A stretch of 64,000 nt of DNA, from the NCBI RefSeq assembly GCF_002261225.1, contig NZ_NEVM01000005.1:1-64000 (forward strand), in the 5' to 3' direction. The notes below the pieces were generated by a model. It was not told the DNA's origin. It made no database searches and worked only from the letters and a program-made list of their open reading frames with translations. The translations under genes were made by a program, and so were the position numbers. Of this stretch, positions 17,246 through 28,298 are shown piece after piece. The first letter of the stretch is position 1. Each line of letters starts with the position of its first letter. Origin of the DNA: Bordetella genomosp. 10 (lineage in GTDB: Bacteria > Pseudomonadota > Gammaproteobacteria > Burkholderiales > Burkholderiaceae_B).

Positions 17246-19359
17246 GCCGGGCTCCCGCCTATCAGCGCGGTCACGCGCACAATGCGCTCATCGGGGATTT
17301 CAGTATTGGCCAGCACGCCGAGCTGCGGCAGATGGTGGCGCAGGAAGCGCGACAGCGACGGCCGCAGCAGCGGCGACACCACCAGCACCGGGGCGTTGCC
17401 CAGCGCTTCCTGGCGCTGCACGGCGGCCTGCGCCTCGCGCAGCACGTTTTCGGCCAGGCCGGGCTCCAGCACGCCGCTGGTCGAAATGGCCTGCGACAGC
17501 ACGCGTTCGAGCTTGACGTCCAGCCCGATGACGCGGATCTCGCCGTCGCCCGGGAACCACTGCTGCGTAATGGCGCGGCCCAGGGCGCGGCGCGACAGCG
17601 CGATCAGCTCGCCCACGTCGGGCTGGCCGCCGGCCGTGGACGCCTGCGCCGACAGGCGCGGCGCATGCTCGGAAATCGTGTCGATGATGGAACGCATGTC
17701 GCGGATCGGCACTTCCTCGGCCAGCAGGCCCTGCAGGGTCTTCTGCAGGATGGTGAGCGAGAGCGTCTTGGGCACCAGGTCCTCGACCAGCTTGGGCGCT
17801 TCCTTGCCGATGCGGTCCAGCAACTGCTGCACTTCCTGGCGGCCCAGCAGCAGCGAGCCGTGGCGGTGCATCAGGTGGTTCAGGTGCGTGGCCACGACGG
17901 TGCTGGCGTCGACCACCGTGTAGCCGGCGATCTGGGCCTGGTCGCGCATCGAGGCCTCGATCCACACCGCCGGCAGGCCGAAGGCCGGATCCGTGGTGAC
18001 CGTGCCCTTCAGCTTCACGGTGACGCCGCCCGGGTCGATGGCCAGCCACTGGCCGGGCATGGCGACGCCCCGGCCGACTTCCACGCCCGAGAGCTGGATG
18101 ACGTAGTCGTTGGGCTTGAGCTCGAGATTGTCGCGGATGTGGACCACGGGCGGCAGGAAGCCGACGTCCTGCGCGAACTTCTTGCGCAGGCTGCGTATCC
18201 GGTGCAACAGCTCGCCGTTCTGCGCGTGGTCCACCAGCGGGATCAGGCGGTAGCCGACTTCCAGGCCCAACTGGTCCACCATGGACACGTCGTCCCAGGT
18301 CGCCTCGGCGGCGGCGGCCTTGGCCTGCGCCTGGCCGGGATTGGGCTTCTCCGCGGCGGCGGCCTTGGCGCGCATTTCCCGGCGCACCATCATGTAGCCG
18401 GAGCCGCCGAAGATGGCGGCCAGCGACAGGAAGGCGATGTGGGGCATGTTGGGAATCAGGCCCATGATGCCGATGATGACCGCCGTCAGGAACAGCACGC
18501 GGGGGTTGGAGAACAACTGCCCCATGATCTGCTGGCCGACGTCCTGGTCGTTGGCCACGCGCGACACCACCACGCCGGCCGCGGTCGAGATGACCAGCGC
18601 CGGGATCTGCGCGACCAGGCCGTCGCCGATGGTCAGCAGGGTGTAGACGCGGCCGGCCTCGCTGACCGACAGGTCATGCTGGGCGACGCCCACCAGCAGG
18701 CCGCCGATGACGTTGATCACCATGATCAGCAGGCCGGCCACGGCGTCGCCGCGCACGAACTTGCTGGCGCCGTCCATGGAGCCGTAGAAATCGGCTTCCT
18801 GCGACACCTCGGCGCGGCGCCGGCGCGCCTCGTCCTCGCGGATCAGGCCGGCGTTCAGGTCGGCGTCGATGGCCATCTGCTTGCCGGGCATGGCGTCCAG
18901 GGTGAAGCGCGCGCCCACCTCGGCGATACGTCCCGCGCCCTTGGTGATGACGATGAAGTTGATGATCGTCAGGATCACGAAGACGATGATGCCGATGGCG
19001 AAATTGCCGCCCACCAGGAAGTGGCCGAAGGCCTCGATCACCTTGCCGGCGGCGTCCGGCCCGGCGTGGCCGTTCATCAGGACGACGCGGGTCGAGGCGA
19101 CGTTCAGCGACAGGCGCAGCAAGGTGGCGAACAGCAGCACCGAGGGGAAGGCGGCGAAGTCCAGCGGCTTGCGCGTGAACATGGCCACCAGCAGGATCAT
19201 CACCGCCAGCGAGATGTTGAAGGTGAACAGCAGGTCCAGGATGAACGCCGGCAAGGGCAGGATCATCATGCCCAGCACGAGGACGATCAACAGCGGACCG
19301 GCCAGCAGGCGCGCCTGGGCGGCGCCGTTGGCCTTGAACATGGCGAGCAATTCGCTCAT
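17242..19359 (-). CDS. flhA: Flagellar type III export protein FlhA
   Basis: Large membrane subunit of the export gate. 705 residues, standard length. The N-terminal half has about eight membrane segments and the FHIPEP-family signature (LLRLSLNVASTRVVLMNGHA and the AGRIAEVGARFTLDAMPGKQ loop). The C-terminal cytoplasmic domain, about 340-705, follows a short Lys/Ala linker. Its stop overlaps the flhF start (ATGA). It begins 4 bp after flhB. Confidence 0.97.
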   Translation of the reverse strand: MSELLAMFKANGAAQARLLAGPLLIVLVLGMMILPLPAFILDLLFTFNISLAVMILLVAMFTRKPLDFAAFPSVLLFATLLRLSLNVASTRVVLMNGHAGPDAAGKVIEAFGHFLVGGNFAIGIIVFVILTIINFIVITKGAGRIAEVGARFTLDAMPGKQMAIDADLNAGLIREDEARRRRAEVSQEADFYGSMDGASKFVRGDAVAGLLIMVINVIGGLLVGVAQHDLSVSEAGRVYTLLTIGDGLVAQIPALVISTAAGVVVSRVANDQDVGQQIMGQLFSNPRVLFLTAVIIGIMGLIPNMPHIAFLSLAAIFGGSGYMMVRREMRAKAAAAEKPNPGQAQAKAAAAEATWDDVSMVDQLGLEVGYRLIPLVDHAQNGELLHRIRSLRKKFAQDVGFLPPVVHIRDNLELKPNDYVIQLSGVEVGRGVAMPGQWLAIDPGGVTVKLKGTVTTDPAFGLPAVWIEASMRDQAQIAGYTVVDASTVVATHLNHLMHRHGSLLLGRQEVQQLLDRIGKEAPKLVEDLVPKTLSLTILQKTLQGLLAEEVPIRDMRSIIDTISEHAPRLSAQASTAGGQPDVGELIALSRRALGRAITQQWFPGDGEIRVIGLDVKLERVLSQAISTSGVLEPGLAENVLREAQAAVQRQEALGNAPVLVVSPLLRPSLSRFLRHHLPQLGVLANTEIPDERIVRVTALIGGSPA

Positions 19360-19363
19360 TTAC

Positions 19364-20515
19364 TCAAACTCCTTCGGCCGCGGCTTGCGCCTGCGGGTCG
19401 AGCCGGGACGGCACCGGCAAATCGGTGGGCGGCATGGGCTGGACCCAGCCCGGCCGCCAGGCGCGCAACTGGAACACCCAGGCCAGCACTTCGGCCACGG
19501 CCGTGTACAGCGCTACCGGGATTTCCTTGCCCACTTCCACGTGTTTGTGCAATGCGCGCGCCAGCGGCGGGGCTTCCAGCAGGGGAACGCGGTGTTCCAT
19601 GGCGATCTCGCGGATATGGGCGGCGATCAGGCCGGTTCCCTTGGCGACCACGCGCGGGGCGGACATGTCGCCTTCGCTGTACTTCAGCGCCACGGCGAAA
19701 TGGGTGGGGTTGGTGACCACGACGTCGGCCTTGGGGACGTCGGCCATCATCCGCCGGCGCGCGGCCTGGCGCTGCTGCTGGCGGATGCGCGCCTTGAGCA
19801 GCGGGTCGCCCTCGCTTTCCTTGAATTCCTTCTTGACGTCCTCCTTGCTCATGCGCAGCTTCTTCAGGTGGCTGAAGATCTGCCACGGCACGTCGGCCAG
19901 GACGAGGAGGACCATGGACGCGATGATCAGCGCGCAGCAGGTGGCCACGATCCTGAGCATGCCGACCAGCCCCTCGATGGGCGTGGTGTGCATGAGGGCG
20001 ATCATGTCGTCGTGGTGGCGCCAGATGGCGACGGCGCCCACGCCGCCGACGATGCCCGCCTTCAGGAGGGTCTTGCCGAGCTCGACCAGGGTGGTCCAGG
20101 AGAAGATGCGGCCGAAGCCCGTGATCGGGTTCAGCTTGTCGAGCTTGATCTCCAGGGGCTTGGTGGACCAGACCAGGCCGCCCAGGGCCAGTTGCGAGGC
20201 CACCGAAATCACGGCCACGACCAGGAAGAACGGAGCCAGCACCAGCATGGCCTCACCGACGCCGCGCACCGCCATGGCGATCATCACGTGGGTGTCGCGC
20301 GGAACGCGGGCGTCGAAAGCCAGGCCGTTGTGGACGACGCCCGCCAGGCCGCGGTACAGCAACGGCGCGCCCAGCCACAGGTAGGCGAGGCCGCCCACCA
20401 GCACCGTAAAGGTGCTGAGCTCGCGCGAACGCGGCACCTGCCCCTCCTCACGCGCCTTTTCGAGGCGCCTGGGAGAGGCGGCTTCGGTCTTCTCGAGGTC
20501 GCTTTCTTCTGCCAT
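19364..20515 (-). CDS. flhB: Flagellar export switch protein FlhB
   Basis: Export-apparatus protein that switches substrate class from rod/hook to filament. 383 residues. Four membrane segments lie in the first 210 residues. The autocleavage motif NPTH sits at residues 269-272 (within VVVTNPTHFAVALKYSEG), the same numbering as in Salmonella. The start MAEESDLEKTEAASPRRLEK matches the family. First gene of flhBAF; a 264-bp gap separates it from cheZ. Confidence 0.97.
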   Translation of the reverse strand: MAEESDLEKTEAASPRRLEKAREEGQVPRSRELSTFTVLVGGLAYLWLGAPLLYRGLAGVVHNGLAFDARVPRDTHVMIAMAVRGVGEAMLVLAPFFLVVAVISVASQLALGGLVWSTKPLEIKLDKLNPITGFGRIFSWTTLVELGKTLLKAGIVGGVGAVAIWRHHDDMIALMHTTPIEGLVGMLRIVATCCALIIASMVLLVLADVPWQIFSHLKKLRMSKEDVKKEFKESEGDPLLKARIRQQQRQAARRRMMADVPKADVVVTNPTHFAVALKYSEGDMSAPRVVAKGTGLIAAHIREIAMEHRVPLLEAPPLARALHKHVEVGKEIPVALYTAVAEVLAWVFQLRAWRPGWVQPMPPTDLPVPSRLDPQAQAAAEGV

Positions 20516-20531
20516 GCGGGGGGATGGGTCA

Positions 20532-20562
20532 AGCGGCCGTCATTCCAGGTCGTACGGCCGCT
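20532..20562. promoter_or_regulatory. Inverted repeat upstream of flhB
   Basis: AGCGGCCGT (20532-20540) and ACGGCCGCT (20554-20562) are exact 9-bp inverted copies 13 bp apart, 17 bp before the flhB start on the minus strand. It could be an operator or an mRNA hairpin in the flhB leader. No factor can be assigned. Confidence 0.45.
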
Positions 20563-20695
20563 GGCAGGCATTGTAGAAAACGTCCGGCGGGTGCTAAGGG
20601 GGGATAAAACGGGGGAAAACGGCGTTATTTGCGGGGCGATGGCGTTTCCCCGCGCCGGATGGCAGCCAGGCCGGGCGGCCGGGCCGCCTCCCCTG

Positions 20696-20770
20696 CCCCG
20701 CGCGCGGGGCGGAGACGAGCTTGGAAACAGGCCCGGAAACAGGCCCGGAACAGGCCCGAATGGGCCCGGA
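20696..20770. repeat. Palindrome and 12-bp tandem repeats between cheZ and flhB
   Basis: CCCCGCGCGCGGGG (20696-20709) is a perfect palindrome. Four degenerate tandem units follow: GGAAACAGGCCC at 20723-20734 and again at 20735-20746, GGAACAGGCCC at 20747-20757, and GAATGGGCCC at 20758-20767. They sit just 3' of cheZ on its transcribed strand, in the 264-bp gap before flhB. Confidence 0.75.
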
Positions 20771-20779
20771 AAGCCGCGC

Positions 20780-21424
20780 TCAGAAGCCCAGGCTGGCCAG
20801 GAGATCGTCCACCTGGTCCTGGCTGGTCACCACGTCGGGCTTGCCTTCGGGGTTGACCTGGGGACCGTTGAGCAGGGAATTGGCTTCATCCCGCTTCTCG
20901 GTGGGCACGCTGTCCAGCAGCACCTGCAGCAGCTCGCGCTCGATGGCGCCGACGACGTCCATCATGCGCATGATGACCTGGCCCGTCAGGTCCTGGAAAT
21001 CCTGCGCCATCATGATTTCCATCAGCTTGGACTGCGTCACCTGCGTCTGCGCCGGCACGCTCTGCAGGAAAGCGCGGGTGTCCTTGACCAGTTCGCGCGC
21101 CTGCGGCAGCTCCAGGGGCTGGTCGAACCACTCGTTCCAACGCGAATCGAGCTGCTTGGCGTTGCGGGCGAGATCTTCCTGCACCGGCTGGGCCTGGTCG
21201 ATGGCGTTGAGCACCCGGTTGGCGGCCTGCTCCGTCATCTGCGCGACGTAGCGCAGGCGGTCGCGCGCATCGGGAATGGCCTGGGCGGCATCCTTGATGG
21301 CCTGGTCCAGGCCCAGCTCGCGCATGCTGTCGCGCAGCATGCGCGTCAGCGAGGCGATGCGGTGGATCAGATCGGTGGGATCGCCGTTGGGGGTTTGGAC
21401 CTGCGTGCTTTCCGTGCTTTCCAT
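20780..21424 (-). CDS. cheZ: Chemotaxis protein phosphatase CheZ
   Basis: Dephosphorylates CheY-P. 214 residues, as in E. coli. The central helix carries [20 protein letters not shown], which holds the catalytic Asp/Gln motif (DLTGQ). The C-terminal CheY-binding tail [18 protein letters not shown] is intact. It follows cheY by 7 bp. Confidence 0.96.
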   Translation of the reverse strand: MESTESTQVQTPNGDPTDLIHRIASLTRMLRDSMRELGLDQAIKDAAQAIPDARDRLRYVAQMTEQAANRVLNAIDQAQPVQEDLARNAKQLDSRWNEWFDQPLELPQARELVKDTRAFLQSVPAQTQVTQSKLMEIMMAQDFQDLTGQVIMRMMDVVGAIERELLQVLLDSVPTEKRDEANSLLNGPQVNPEGKPDVVTSQDQVDDLLASLGF

Positions 21425-21431
21425 GGCAGTC

Positions 21432-21821
21432 TCAACCGGCGATTTTCTCGAAGATCTTGTTCAACTTCTCTTCCAGCGTGGCGGCCGTGAAGGGCTTGAC
21501 CACGTAGCCGTTGGCGCCCGCCTGGGCCGCCGCGACGATGTTTTCCTTCTTCGCTTCCGCCGTCACCATCAGGACCGGCAGCTTGGCCAGGTTGGGATCG
21601 GCGCGGATCTGCTGCAACATGGACAGGCCGTCCAGGTTGGGCATGTTCCAGTCGGACACCACGAACTGGAAGCCGCCGTTGCGCAGCTTGTCCAGGGCGA
21701 TGGCGCCATCCTCGGCCTCGTCCACGTTCTCGAAACCGAGCTCCTTCAGCAGATTGCGGACGATCCGACGCATCGTCGGGAAATCGTCCACAACCAGGAT
21801 CTTCAAACTTTTGTCAACCAT
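21432..21821 (-). CDS. cheY: Chemotaxis response regulator CheY
   Basis: Single receiver domain that carries the signal from CheA to the motor. The ATG at 21821 has GGAG 6 bases upstream and gives 129 residues with E. coli numbering: D12/D13 ([20 protein letters not shown]), phospho-acceptor Asp in SDWNMP, Thr in [10 protein letters not shown], and Lys in [20 protein letters not shown]. Very close to enteric CheY, so this is the motor-binding copy; a second CheY-like gene lies at 28299-28691. An ATG one codon upstream is equally open. Confidence 0.97.
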   Translation of the reverse strand: MVDKSLKILVVDDFPTMRRIVRNLLKELGFENVDEAEDGAIALDKLRNGGFQFVVSDWNMPNLDGLSMLQQIRADPNLAKLPVLMVTAEAKKENIVAAAQAGANGYVVKPFTAATLEEKLNKIFEKIAG

Positions 21822-21882
21822 CATAGACTCCAAGAAATACTTTCGTCCCGGGCGGGAAGGCCCCGGGCGGGACCGCTCCGCG

Positions 21883-22938
21883 TCACACGCGGTGGCCGCG
21901 GTCGCCCACGTTGGCCAGGATACGTTCGCTCATTGCGTCCAGCGCAACCACTTCATCCGCCGCGCCGATGGCGATCGCCTCGCGCGGCATGCCGAACACC
22001 ACGCAACTGGCCTCGTCCTGGGCCAGGGTGCGCGCGCCGGCGCGTTTCATTTCGAGCAGGCCGTGGGCGCCGTCCTTGCCCATGCCGGTCAGGATGACGC
22101 CGATGGCGTTGCGGCCCGCCGCCGCGGCGGCCGAATGAAACAATACGTCGACCGACGGCCGATGCCGGTTGACCGGCTCGGACGGATCGAGTTCGATCAC
22201 GTAGTTCGCCCCGCTGCGGCCCAGGCGCATGTGCGTCTCGCCGCCTGGCGCCAGGTAGGCGTGCCCCGGCAGCACGCGCTCGCCGTGGGTGGCCTCGCGC
22301 ACCGTCAGGCTGCACAAGGCATCGAGCCGCTGCGCGAAGGATCGCGTGAAGCCGGCCGGCATATGCTGCGTGATCAGGATGGCGGGGCTGTCCGCGGGCA
22401 GCGGCTGCAGGACGTACCGGATCGCCTCGGTGCCGCCCGTCGACGCGCCGATGATGACCAGTTTTTCCGAACTCGACAAGGGCGAGCGCAAGGCCCGCGG
22501 CGGCGGCGCGCTCGCGGGGGCGGCCGCCGGCAGGCGCGCGCGCGCGGCGGCGCGGATCTTGTCGGCGATCAGCTCGGTATATTCGAGCAGGCCGTCGCGG
22601 ATGCCCAGCTTGGGCTTGGTGACGAAATCGATCGCGCCCAGCTCCAGGGCGCGCAAGGTGATTTCCGAACCGCGTTCGGTCAGCGACGACACCATCAGCA
22701 CCGGCATGGGCCGCAGGCGCATCAGCTTTTCCAGGAAATCGAGGCCGTCCATGCGCGGCATTTCCACGTCCAGCGTCAGGACGTCGGGATTGTGCTTCTT
22801 GATCAGCTCGCGCGCGACCAGGGGATCCGGCGCCGTGGCGACCACGGTCATGTCCGGCTGGCTGTTGATGATCTCCGTCATCAGGCCACGCACCAGCGCC
22901 GAATCGTCCACGCACAATACGTTGATTTTCTTCTGCAT
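21883..22938 (-). CDS. cheB: Chemotaxis protein-glutamate methylesterase CheB
   Basis: Removes methyl groups from receptors and deamidates Gln; activated by CheA. 351 residues. Receiver domain about 1-125 ([14 protein letters not shown]; acceptor Asp in [15 protein letters not shown]). Linker Ala/Pro-rich. Esterase domain about 155-351 with the catalytic Ser in [11 protein letters not shown], His in [13 protein letters not shown], and Asp in [14 protein letters not shown]. It lies between cheR and cheY, as in enterics. Confidence 0.96.
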   Translation of the reverse strand: MQKKINVLCVDDSALVRGLMTEIINSQPDMTVVATAPDPLVARELIKKHNPDVLTLDVEMPRMDGLDFLEKLMRLRPMPVLMVSSLTERGSEITLRALELGAIDFVTKPKLGIRDGLLEYTELIADKIRAAARARLPAAAPASAPPPRALRSPLSSSEKLVIIGASTGGTEAIRYVLQPLPADSPAILITQHMPAGFTRSFAQRLDALCSLTVREATHGERVLPGHAYLAPGGETHMRLGRSGANYVIELDPSEPVNRHRPSVDVLFHSAAAAAGRNAIGVILTGMGKDGAHGLLEMKRAGARTLAQDEASCVVFGMPREAIAIGAADEVVALDAMSERILANVGDRGHRV

Positions 22939-22963
22939 CTTTTCTTATCGTTCCCGGCCTTTG

Positions 22964-23818
22964 CTACGGCCTGCCCAAACATTCATACACCGTCTGCCCG
23001 CGCAAACGGAATTCCCGGCTGATATAGGTAAAGTTCTCCGAATGGCCGGCGAACAACAGACCGCCCGGCTTGAGCAAAGGAACGAAGCGCTCCAGTATCC
23101 GCGCCTGGGTGGGCTTGTCGAAATAGATCATGACGTTGCGGCAGAAGATGGCGTCGAACTTCTCCTGGATCGGCCACGAGGGCGCGAGCAGGTTCAGCAT
23201 GTCGAAGCGCACCATCCCGGCCACTTCGGGGCGCACGCGCACCTGCCCCGCCGCCGGCCCCTTGCCCTTGAGGAAGAAGCGGCGCAGCCGCGCCTCCTCG
23301 ATCTTGGCCACGCGCTCATAGGGATAGACGGCGCTGCGCGCCTTCTGCAGCACATTGGTGTCGATATCGGTGGCGAACACGCTGGCGTTGGCCAGCGAAC
23401 GGCCGCTCAGCGTCTCGGCCAGCGTGATGGCGATCGAGTACGGCTCCTCGCCGGTCGACGCCGCACAGCACCAGACCGAAACCGGGTCCTGCCGCGAAGC
23501 GACGAATTTCGAGAGGATGGGGAAATGGTGCGACTCGCGGAAGAACGCCGTCAGGTTGGTGGTCAGGGCGTTGACGAAGTCTTCCCATTCCGGGTCCGCC
23601 GCTTCCCGCTCCAGTTGGTCCAGGTAGCTGGCGAAGTCCACGCGTCCCAATACCCGCAGGCGGCGCGCCAGGCGGCTGTAGACCATCTCGCGCTTGTGCT
23701 CGCCCAGCGAAATCCCCGCCCGCTCGTGAATCATGCGACGCACGCGCGAGAAATCCGTATCGCGAAAATCGAATTGCCGTTCAACCTGGAAGGACGGCGC
23801 CGCCGCTATCGTCGTCAC
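22964..23818 (-). CDS. cheR: Chemotaxis protein methyltransferase CheR
   Basis: Transfers methyl groups from SAM to receptor glutamates. 284 residues. N-terminal helical domain (FSRVRRMIHERAGISLGEHK) and C-terminal SAM domain with CCAASTGEEPYSIAITLAE and FDAIFCRNVMIYFDKPTQ. No C-terminal receptor-tethering domain beyond the family core. It lies 9 bp after the receptor gene. Confidence 0.96.
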   Translation of the reverse strand: MTTIAAAPSFQVERQFDFRDTDFSRVRRMIHERAGISLGEHKREMVYSRLARRLRVLGRVDFASYLDQLEREAADPEWEDFVNALTTNLTAFFRESHHFPILSKFVASRQDPVSVWCCAASTGEEPYSIAITLAETLSGRSLANASVFATDIDTNVLQKARSAVYPYERVAKIEEARLRRFFLKGKGPAAGQVRVRPEVAGMVRFDMLNLLAPSWPIQEKFDAIFCRNVMIYFDKPTQARILERFVPLLKPGGLLFAGHSENFTYISREFRLRGQTVYECLGRP

Positions 23819-23827
23819 ACCTGCCTC

Positions 23828-25525
23828 TTAAACCGCCGCTTCGGCCAGCAAGCCGGCGCCGCCCGGCAGCGCGGGCGCTTGCCTGCCGCCGAGCTGCTGT
23901 GCCGGCGCATCGATGACCTGGCCTTGATTGATCTTGAATACCGCCACGGCCTGGGCCAGGCGCTGCGCCTGCTCCTGCAACGAACCCGCCGCGGCCGCCG
24001 CCTGCTCCACCAGCGCCGCGTTCTGCTGCGTCACCTCGTCCATCTGCGAGACCGCGCGGTTGACCTGCTCGATGCCGCTGGACTGCTCGTCGGACGCCGC
24101 CGAGATCTCGCCCATGATGTCCGTCACGCGCTTGACCGACGCCACGATCTCCTGCATGGTCGCGCCGGCGCGCTCGACCTGCTCGGAGCCGGCGCCGACC
24201 TTGGACACCGAGTCCTCGATCAGGCCCTTGATTTCCTTGGCCGCCTGGGCGCTGCGCTGGGCCAGCGAACGCACTTCGCCCGCCACCACCGCGAAACCCT
24301 TGCCCTGCTCGCCCGCCCGGGCCGCTTCCACCGCCGCGTTCAGCGCCAGGATGTTGGTCTGGAAGGCGATGCCATCGATCACGCTGACGATTTCCGAAAT
24401 CTTGCGCGAGCTGGCGGAAATGCCCTGCATCGTGCTGACCACTTCGCTCACGGCCGAACCGCCGCGCGCCGCCACGTCCGACGCGCTGGCCGCCAGTTGG
24501 TTGGCCTGGTGCGCATTGTCCGCGTTCTGCTTCACGGTCGAGGCCAGCTCTTCCATGGACGCCGCGGTCTGCTCCAGCGAGGCCGCCTGCTGCTCGGTGC
24601 GGCTGGACAGGTCGGTGTTGCCGGCGGAGATCTCGCGCGCGCCGACGTTGATTTCCTCCACCCCGCGGCGCACCGAGGCCACCGTGCGGGTGAGGCTTTC
24701 CTGCATGCGCCGCAGCGCCGCGTAAAGGCGGCCGATCTCGTTGTTCGAACGCGCCTCGATGGTCTCCGTCAGGTCGCCCGAGGCGATGCGGTCGAAGCGT
24801 TGCGCGGCCTCGTCCAGCGGGCGGATGACCCGGCGGCGCAGGAACAGATAGGTGGACAGCACCAGGAAGATCGCGATGACGCCGCCCGCGCCGACCGCCA
24901 CCAGCCCCCACCGGTAGCGCTGCTCGGCCGCGTCGTAGGCTTCGCCGTTGGTGCGCGTGCGCCAGGACTCGAACTGCTCCAGCGCCAGGTTGAAGCGGTC
25001 TTCCATGACGTCCGACACCATCTGCGCGTGCAGGTGGTAGTTGGGCAGGTCGGCCTTGGCCAGGTCGTCGAACAAGGGCTTGACGCCGTCCTGCATCATC
25101 GCCAGGAAGGCGGCGTCGATTTCCTTGAATTCGCTCTCCAGGCCGGGCGGATGCGGCAAGCCCTGGTAATGCTTGAACGCCGCCATCGACTTGTCATAGG
25201 AAATGCGGGCGAAGTCCATCAGGCTCTTGGCGGGCGCCGCCAGGCCGGGCTGGGGGATGGCGGCGTCGCCGATGTGCTTGACCACCTCGCTCAGATGCAC
25301 CGAGGCCGCGCGGCCCAGGCCGATCATGGCGTTCTTGTATTCGGCCACCGAGGCGTCCAGCGACGTCGCCAGTTGCTGGCTGCGCCGCATCGACTGCATC
25401 GTGCCGTTGCTGACGTACAGCGACGCGACGCCCAGCACCGCGCCGAGCACCAGCATCAGCGAGAAGAAGGCCAGCACGCCGAGCAGGCTGGCGCGGATCG
25501 ACATATTGGCGAAGAAACGGCGCAT
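23828..25525 (-). CDS. Methyl-accepting chemotaxis protein
   Basis: Membrane chemoreceptor. 565 residues. N-terminal membrane segment about 10-33, periplasmic helical domain about 35-190 (four-helix-bundle type), second membrane segment about 192-212, HAMP about 213-265, and signalling domain about 270-520 with [20 protein letters not shown]. The tail after the signalling domain is short ([17 protein letters not shown]...), unlike the long Ala/Pro tail of the paralogue at 1-1824. The two share runs of identical DNA of more than 90 bp. It sits in the cheA-cheW-mcp-cheR order and is probably the operon's main receptor. Confidence 0.96.
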   Translation of the reverse strand: MRRFFANMSIRASLLGVLAFFSLMLVLGAVLGVASLYVSNGTMQSMRRSQQLATSLDASVAEYKNAMIGLGRAASVHLSEVVKHIGDAAIPQPGLAAPAKSLMDFARISYDKSMAAFKHYQGLPHPPGLESEFKEIDAAFLAMMQDGVKPLFDDLAKADLPNYHLHAQMVSDVMEDRFNLALEQFESWRTRTNGEAYDAAEQRYRWGLVAVGAGGVIAIFLVLSTYLFLRRRVIRPLDEAAQRFDRIASGDLTETIEARSNNEIGRLYAALRRMQESLTRTVASVRRGVEEINVGAREISAGNTDLSSRTEQQAASLEQTAASMEELASTVKQNADNAHQANQLAASASDVAARGGSAVSEVVSTMQGISASSRKISEIVSVIDGIAFQTNILALNAAVEAARAGEQGKGFAVVAGEVRSLAQRSAQAAKEIKGLIEDSVSKVGAGSEQVERAGATMQEIVASVKRVTDIMGEISAASDEQSSGIEQVNRAVSQMDEVTQQNAALVEQAAAAAGSLQEQAQRLAQAVAVFKINQGQVIDAPAQQLGGRQAPALPGGAGLLAEAAV

Positions 25526-25582
25526 CGCTAGATTCCCCCCGTCTTTCAGGATCGGCGTCCGTACGGTCCGTGCCGGCGCCGC

Positions 25583-26083
25583 TCAGGCGGCGGCTTTCTC
25601 TACCAGCGCCATTTCGTCGCTGGTCATCATTTTCTCGATATCCACCAGGATCAGCATGCGGTCCTCGATCGTGCCCAGCCCCGTCAGGTACTCGGTCGAC
25701 AGCTTGGCGCCGAACTCGGGCGCCGGACGGATCTGGCCGGCGTTGAGCATCAGCACGTCGGACACGCCGTCGACCACGATGCCGACGACGCGGCGATCGA
25801 GGTTGAGGATGATGACCACGGTCTGCTCGTTGTACTCGACCTTGCCCAGGTTGAACTTGATGCGCAAGTCGACGATGGGCACGATGATGCCGCGCAGGTT
25901 CGTCACGCCCTTGATGAAGGGCGGCACGTTGGCGATGCGGGTCACCGTGGCGGCATCGTAGCCGCGGATTTCCTGCACCTTCAAGATATCGATGCCGTAT
26001 TCTTCTTCGCCCAGCGTGAACACCAGGAATTCGCTGCCGACGTCTTCGACGCGGCTACCCTGCGATTGCGGTTTGGCTGCCAT
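25583..26083 (-). CDS. cheW: Chemotaxis coupling protein CheW
   Basis: Links receptors to CheA. 166 residues, one CheW domain. Signature stretches are [40 protein letters not shown] and [19 protein letters not shown]. It starts 13 bp after cheA and is followed by the receptor gene. Confidence 0.97.
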   Translation of the reverse strand: MAAKPQSQGSRVEDVGSEFLVFTLGEEEYGIDILKVQEIRGYDAATVTRIANVPPFIKGVTNLRGIIVPIVDLRIKFNLGKVEYNEQTVVIILNLDRRVVGIVVDGVSDVLMLNAGQIRPAPEFGAKLSTEYLTGLGTIEDRMLILVDIEKMMTSDEMALVEKAAA

Positions 26084-26096
26084 TGTTGTTTCTCCT

Positions 26097-28283
26097 TCAG
26101 GTCAGCATGGCTTCGGGTTGCGCCCACTTTTCGCGGTTGGCGCGCGCCAATGCAAACACGTCGATGATCAGGGCGACGCTGCCGTCGCCCAGGATGGTGG
26201 CGGCGGAAATGCCGGGCACCTTGCGGTAATTCGATTCCAGGTTCTTCACCACCACCTGATGCTGCCCGACCAGGTGGTCGACCAGCAGCGCGAAGCGGCG
26301 GTCCTCGGCCTGCATGATGACGGCGATGGCCTGCGTCGGGTCGGTCTGGGCATTGGCCACGCCGAACACGCGATGCATTTCCACCAGCGACAGGTACTCG
26401 CCGCGCACGTGCATGACGCGCTCGTTGCCGGTCACCGAATAGATCTGCTCGTTGTTCGGCTGCAGCGACTCGGTCACGTGGTTCAGCGGCAGGATGAAGG
26501 TTTCCTCGCCCACGCGCACCGACATGCCGTCCAGGATGGCCAGCGTCAGCGGCAGCACGATGCGGGTGGTGGTGCCCTGCCCCGGGACGGACGACAACTG
26601 CACGTGGCCGCCCATGTCCTGGATGTTGCGCCGGACGACGTCCATGCCGACGCCGCGGCCGGAGATGTCGGTGATCTGCTCGGCCGTCGAGAAGCCCGGC
26701 GCGAAGATGAGCTGCCAGATTTCGTCGTCGGTGGCGTTCTCGCTGACGGCGATGCCCTGCTGCGCCGCCTTCTTCAGGATGCGCTCGCGGTTCAGGCCGC
26801 CGCCGTCGTCGCTCACCTCGATGACGATGTTGCCGCCGCTGTGCTGCGCCGACAGCACCAGTTGGCCCACGGGGTCCTTGCCGGCCTCGATGCGCTTCTC
26901 CGGCGTCTCGATGCCGTGGTCCAGGCTGTTGCGCACCAGGTGGGTGAGCGGGTCGATGATGCGCTCGATCAGGCTCTTGTCCAGTTCGGTGGCGCGGCCG
27001 TAGGTCTGCAATTCGATCTGCTTGCCCATCTTGCCGGCGATGTCGCGCACCACGCGGGGGAAGCGGCTGAAAACGTAGTCCATCGGCATCATGCGGATGG
27101 ACATCACGGCCTCCTGGAGGTCGCGCGCATTGCGTTCGAGCTGCTCCATGCCGTTGAGCAGGCGGTCGTGCAGCACCGGATCCAGCGTGGACGCCTGTTG
27201 CGCCAGCATGGCTTGCGTAATGACCAGCTCGCCCACCAGGTTGATGACCTGGTCGACCTTCTCGACGCCCACGCGGATCGAGGTCGACTCGCTGCCGCCG
27301 TGGTTCGCCTGGGCATTGGATGCCGCGGCCGCGCGGGCGGCGCGCGGGGCGCCGGCGTGTTCGCCGGCCGCGCCTGGCGCGGACTCGGCCGGGTGGGCGG
27401 AGGCGGCGGAGGCGGCCTGCGCCACGACGTGGGCGGCTTCCTGCGCCGCGGCTTGCGCGGCGGGCGCGGGGACAACCGCCGCGGGCGGCGCGGGTTCGGC
27501 CTGCGCCTGGGCGGCGAATTCCTCCGCGGCCTGGGCGAATTCCTCGACGGCCCGCGCGGGCGCGGCGCCCGGCGCGGCTTCATGCGTGATGGCGATCTGG
27601 TCGGCGTCGACGATGAAGCAGCAGACCGCCTCGATGTCGTCGGACGAGCAGGTGCTCTCCAGCCACACCGTCAGGCCGCCGCCCGCCTTGTCGCTGGCCA
27701 GCACCTGGCCCAGGTTGCCCATTTCTTCCAGGATGGAAGCGGCGTCCTTGTCCGAGATCTTGTTGATGCGCAGGCGCAGCGGCAGGTCGCCGGCCGGAGC
27801 CGGGGCGGCCACGGGCGCAGGAGCGGCGGCCGGAGCCGGGGCCACGGGCGCCGCCGGCGGGGTTACGGGCGCGGGCGCCTCGCCCTTGTGCTCCAGGGCC
27901 AGTTGGCGGAGCACTTGGCAAATACGTTCGTAGGCCGCCGCGTCCGGCTCCTCGGAGGCGCGATAGGCATCCAGTTGGCTCTTCAGCACGTCCTTCGTTT
28001 CCAGAAAAATATCGATCATGTCGGTGCGCAGCGCCATTTCGCCACGGCGTATCGCATCGAGCAGGTTTTCCAGCAGGTGGGTGGTCTCCGCCAGCGCCGT
28101 GAAGGTGCCGAAGGTCGCCGCGCCGCCCTTGATGGAGTGCGCCGCGCGGAAGATCGCGTTCAGTTGCTCGACGTCCGGCGAGCCGGCATCCAGTTCGAGC
28201 AGCAGTTGCTCCATCTGCGCCAGCAGTTCATCCGCTTCATCGAAGAAGGTCTCGTAAAACTGACTCAGGTCAAGACCCGTCAT
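26097..28283 (-). CDS. cheA: Chemotaxis sensor histidine kinase CheA
   Basis: Receptor-coupled kinase that phosphorylates CheY and CheB. 728 residues. HPt domain with the phospho-acceptor His49 ([15 protein letters not shown]). An Ala/Pro linker is followed by the P2-type domain (about 165-240) and a very Ala-rich linker. Dimerisation helix ([20 protein letters not shown]), ATPase domain ([37 protein letters not shown]), and C-terminal CheW-like domain (about 590-720). The linkers are longer than in E. coli CheA (654 residues). Confidence 0.97.
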   Translation of the reverse strand: MTGLDLSQFYETFFDEADELLAQMEQLLLELDAGSPDVEQLNAIFRAAHSIKGGAATFGTFTALAETTHLLENLLDAIRRGEMALRTDMIDIFLETKDVLKSQLDAYRASEEPDAAAYERICQVLRQLALEHKGEAPAPVTPPAAPVAPAPAAAPAPVAAPAPAGDLPLRLRINKISDKDAASILEEMGNLGQVLASDKAGGGLTVWLESTCSSDDIEAVCCFIVDADQIAITHEAAPGAAPARAVEEFAQAAEEFAAQAQAEPAPPAAVVPAPAAQAAAQEAAHVVAQAASAASAHPAESAPGAAGEHAGAPRAARAAAASNAQANHGGSESTSIRVGVEKVDQVINLVGELVITQAMLAQQASTLDPVLHDRLLNGMEQLERNARDLQEAVMSIRMMPMDYVFSRFPRVVRDIAGKMGKQIELQTYGRATELDKSLIERIIDPLTHLVRNSLDHGIETPEKRIEAGKDPVGQLVLSAQHSGGNIVIEVSDDGGGLNRERILKKAAQQGIAVSENATDDEIWQLIFAPGFSTAEQITDISGRGVGMDVVRRNIQDMGGHVQLSSVPGQGTTTRIVLPLTLAILDGMSVRVGEETFILPLNHVTESLQPNNEQIYSVTGNERVMHVRGEYLSLVEMHRVFGVANAQTDPTQAIAVIMQAEDRRFALLVDHLVGQHQVVVKNLESNYRKVPGISAATILGDGSVALIIDVFALARANREKWAQPEAMLT

Positions 28284-28298
28284 GGCCGCCCTTCCCTC

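Noticed and set aside
14633..17923. Plus-strand open frame of about 1100 codons opposite flhF and flhA
   Set aside because: Antisense shadow with the same biased composition; flhF and flhA are certain on the other strand.
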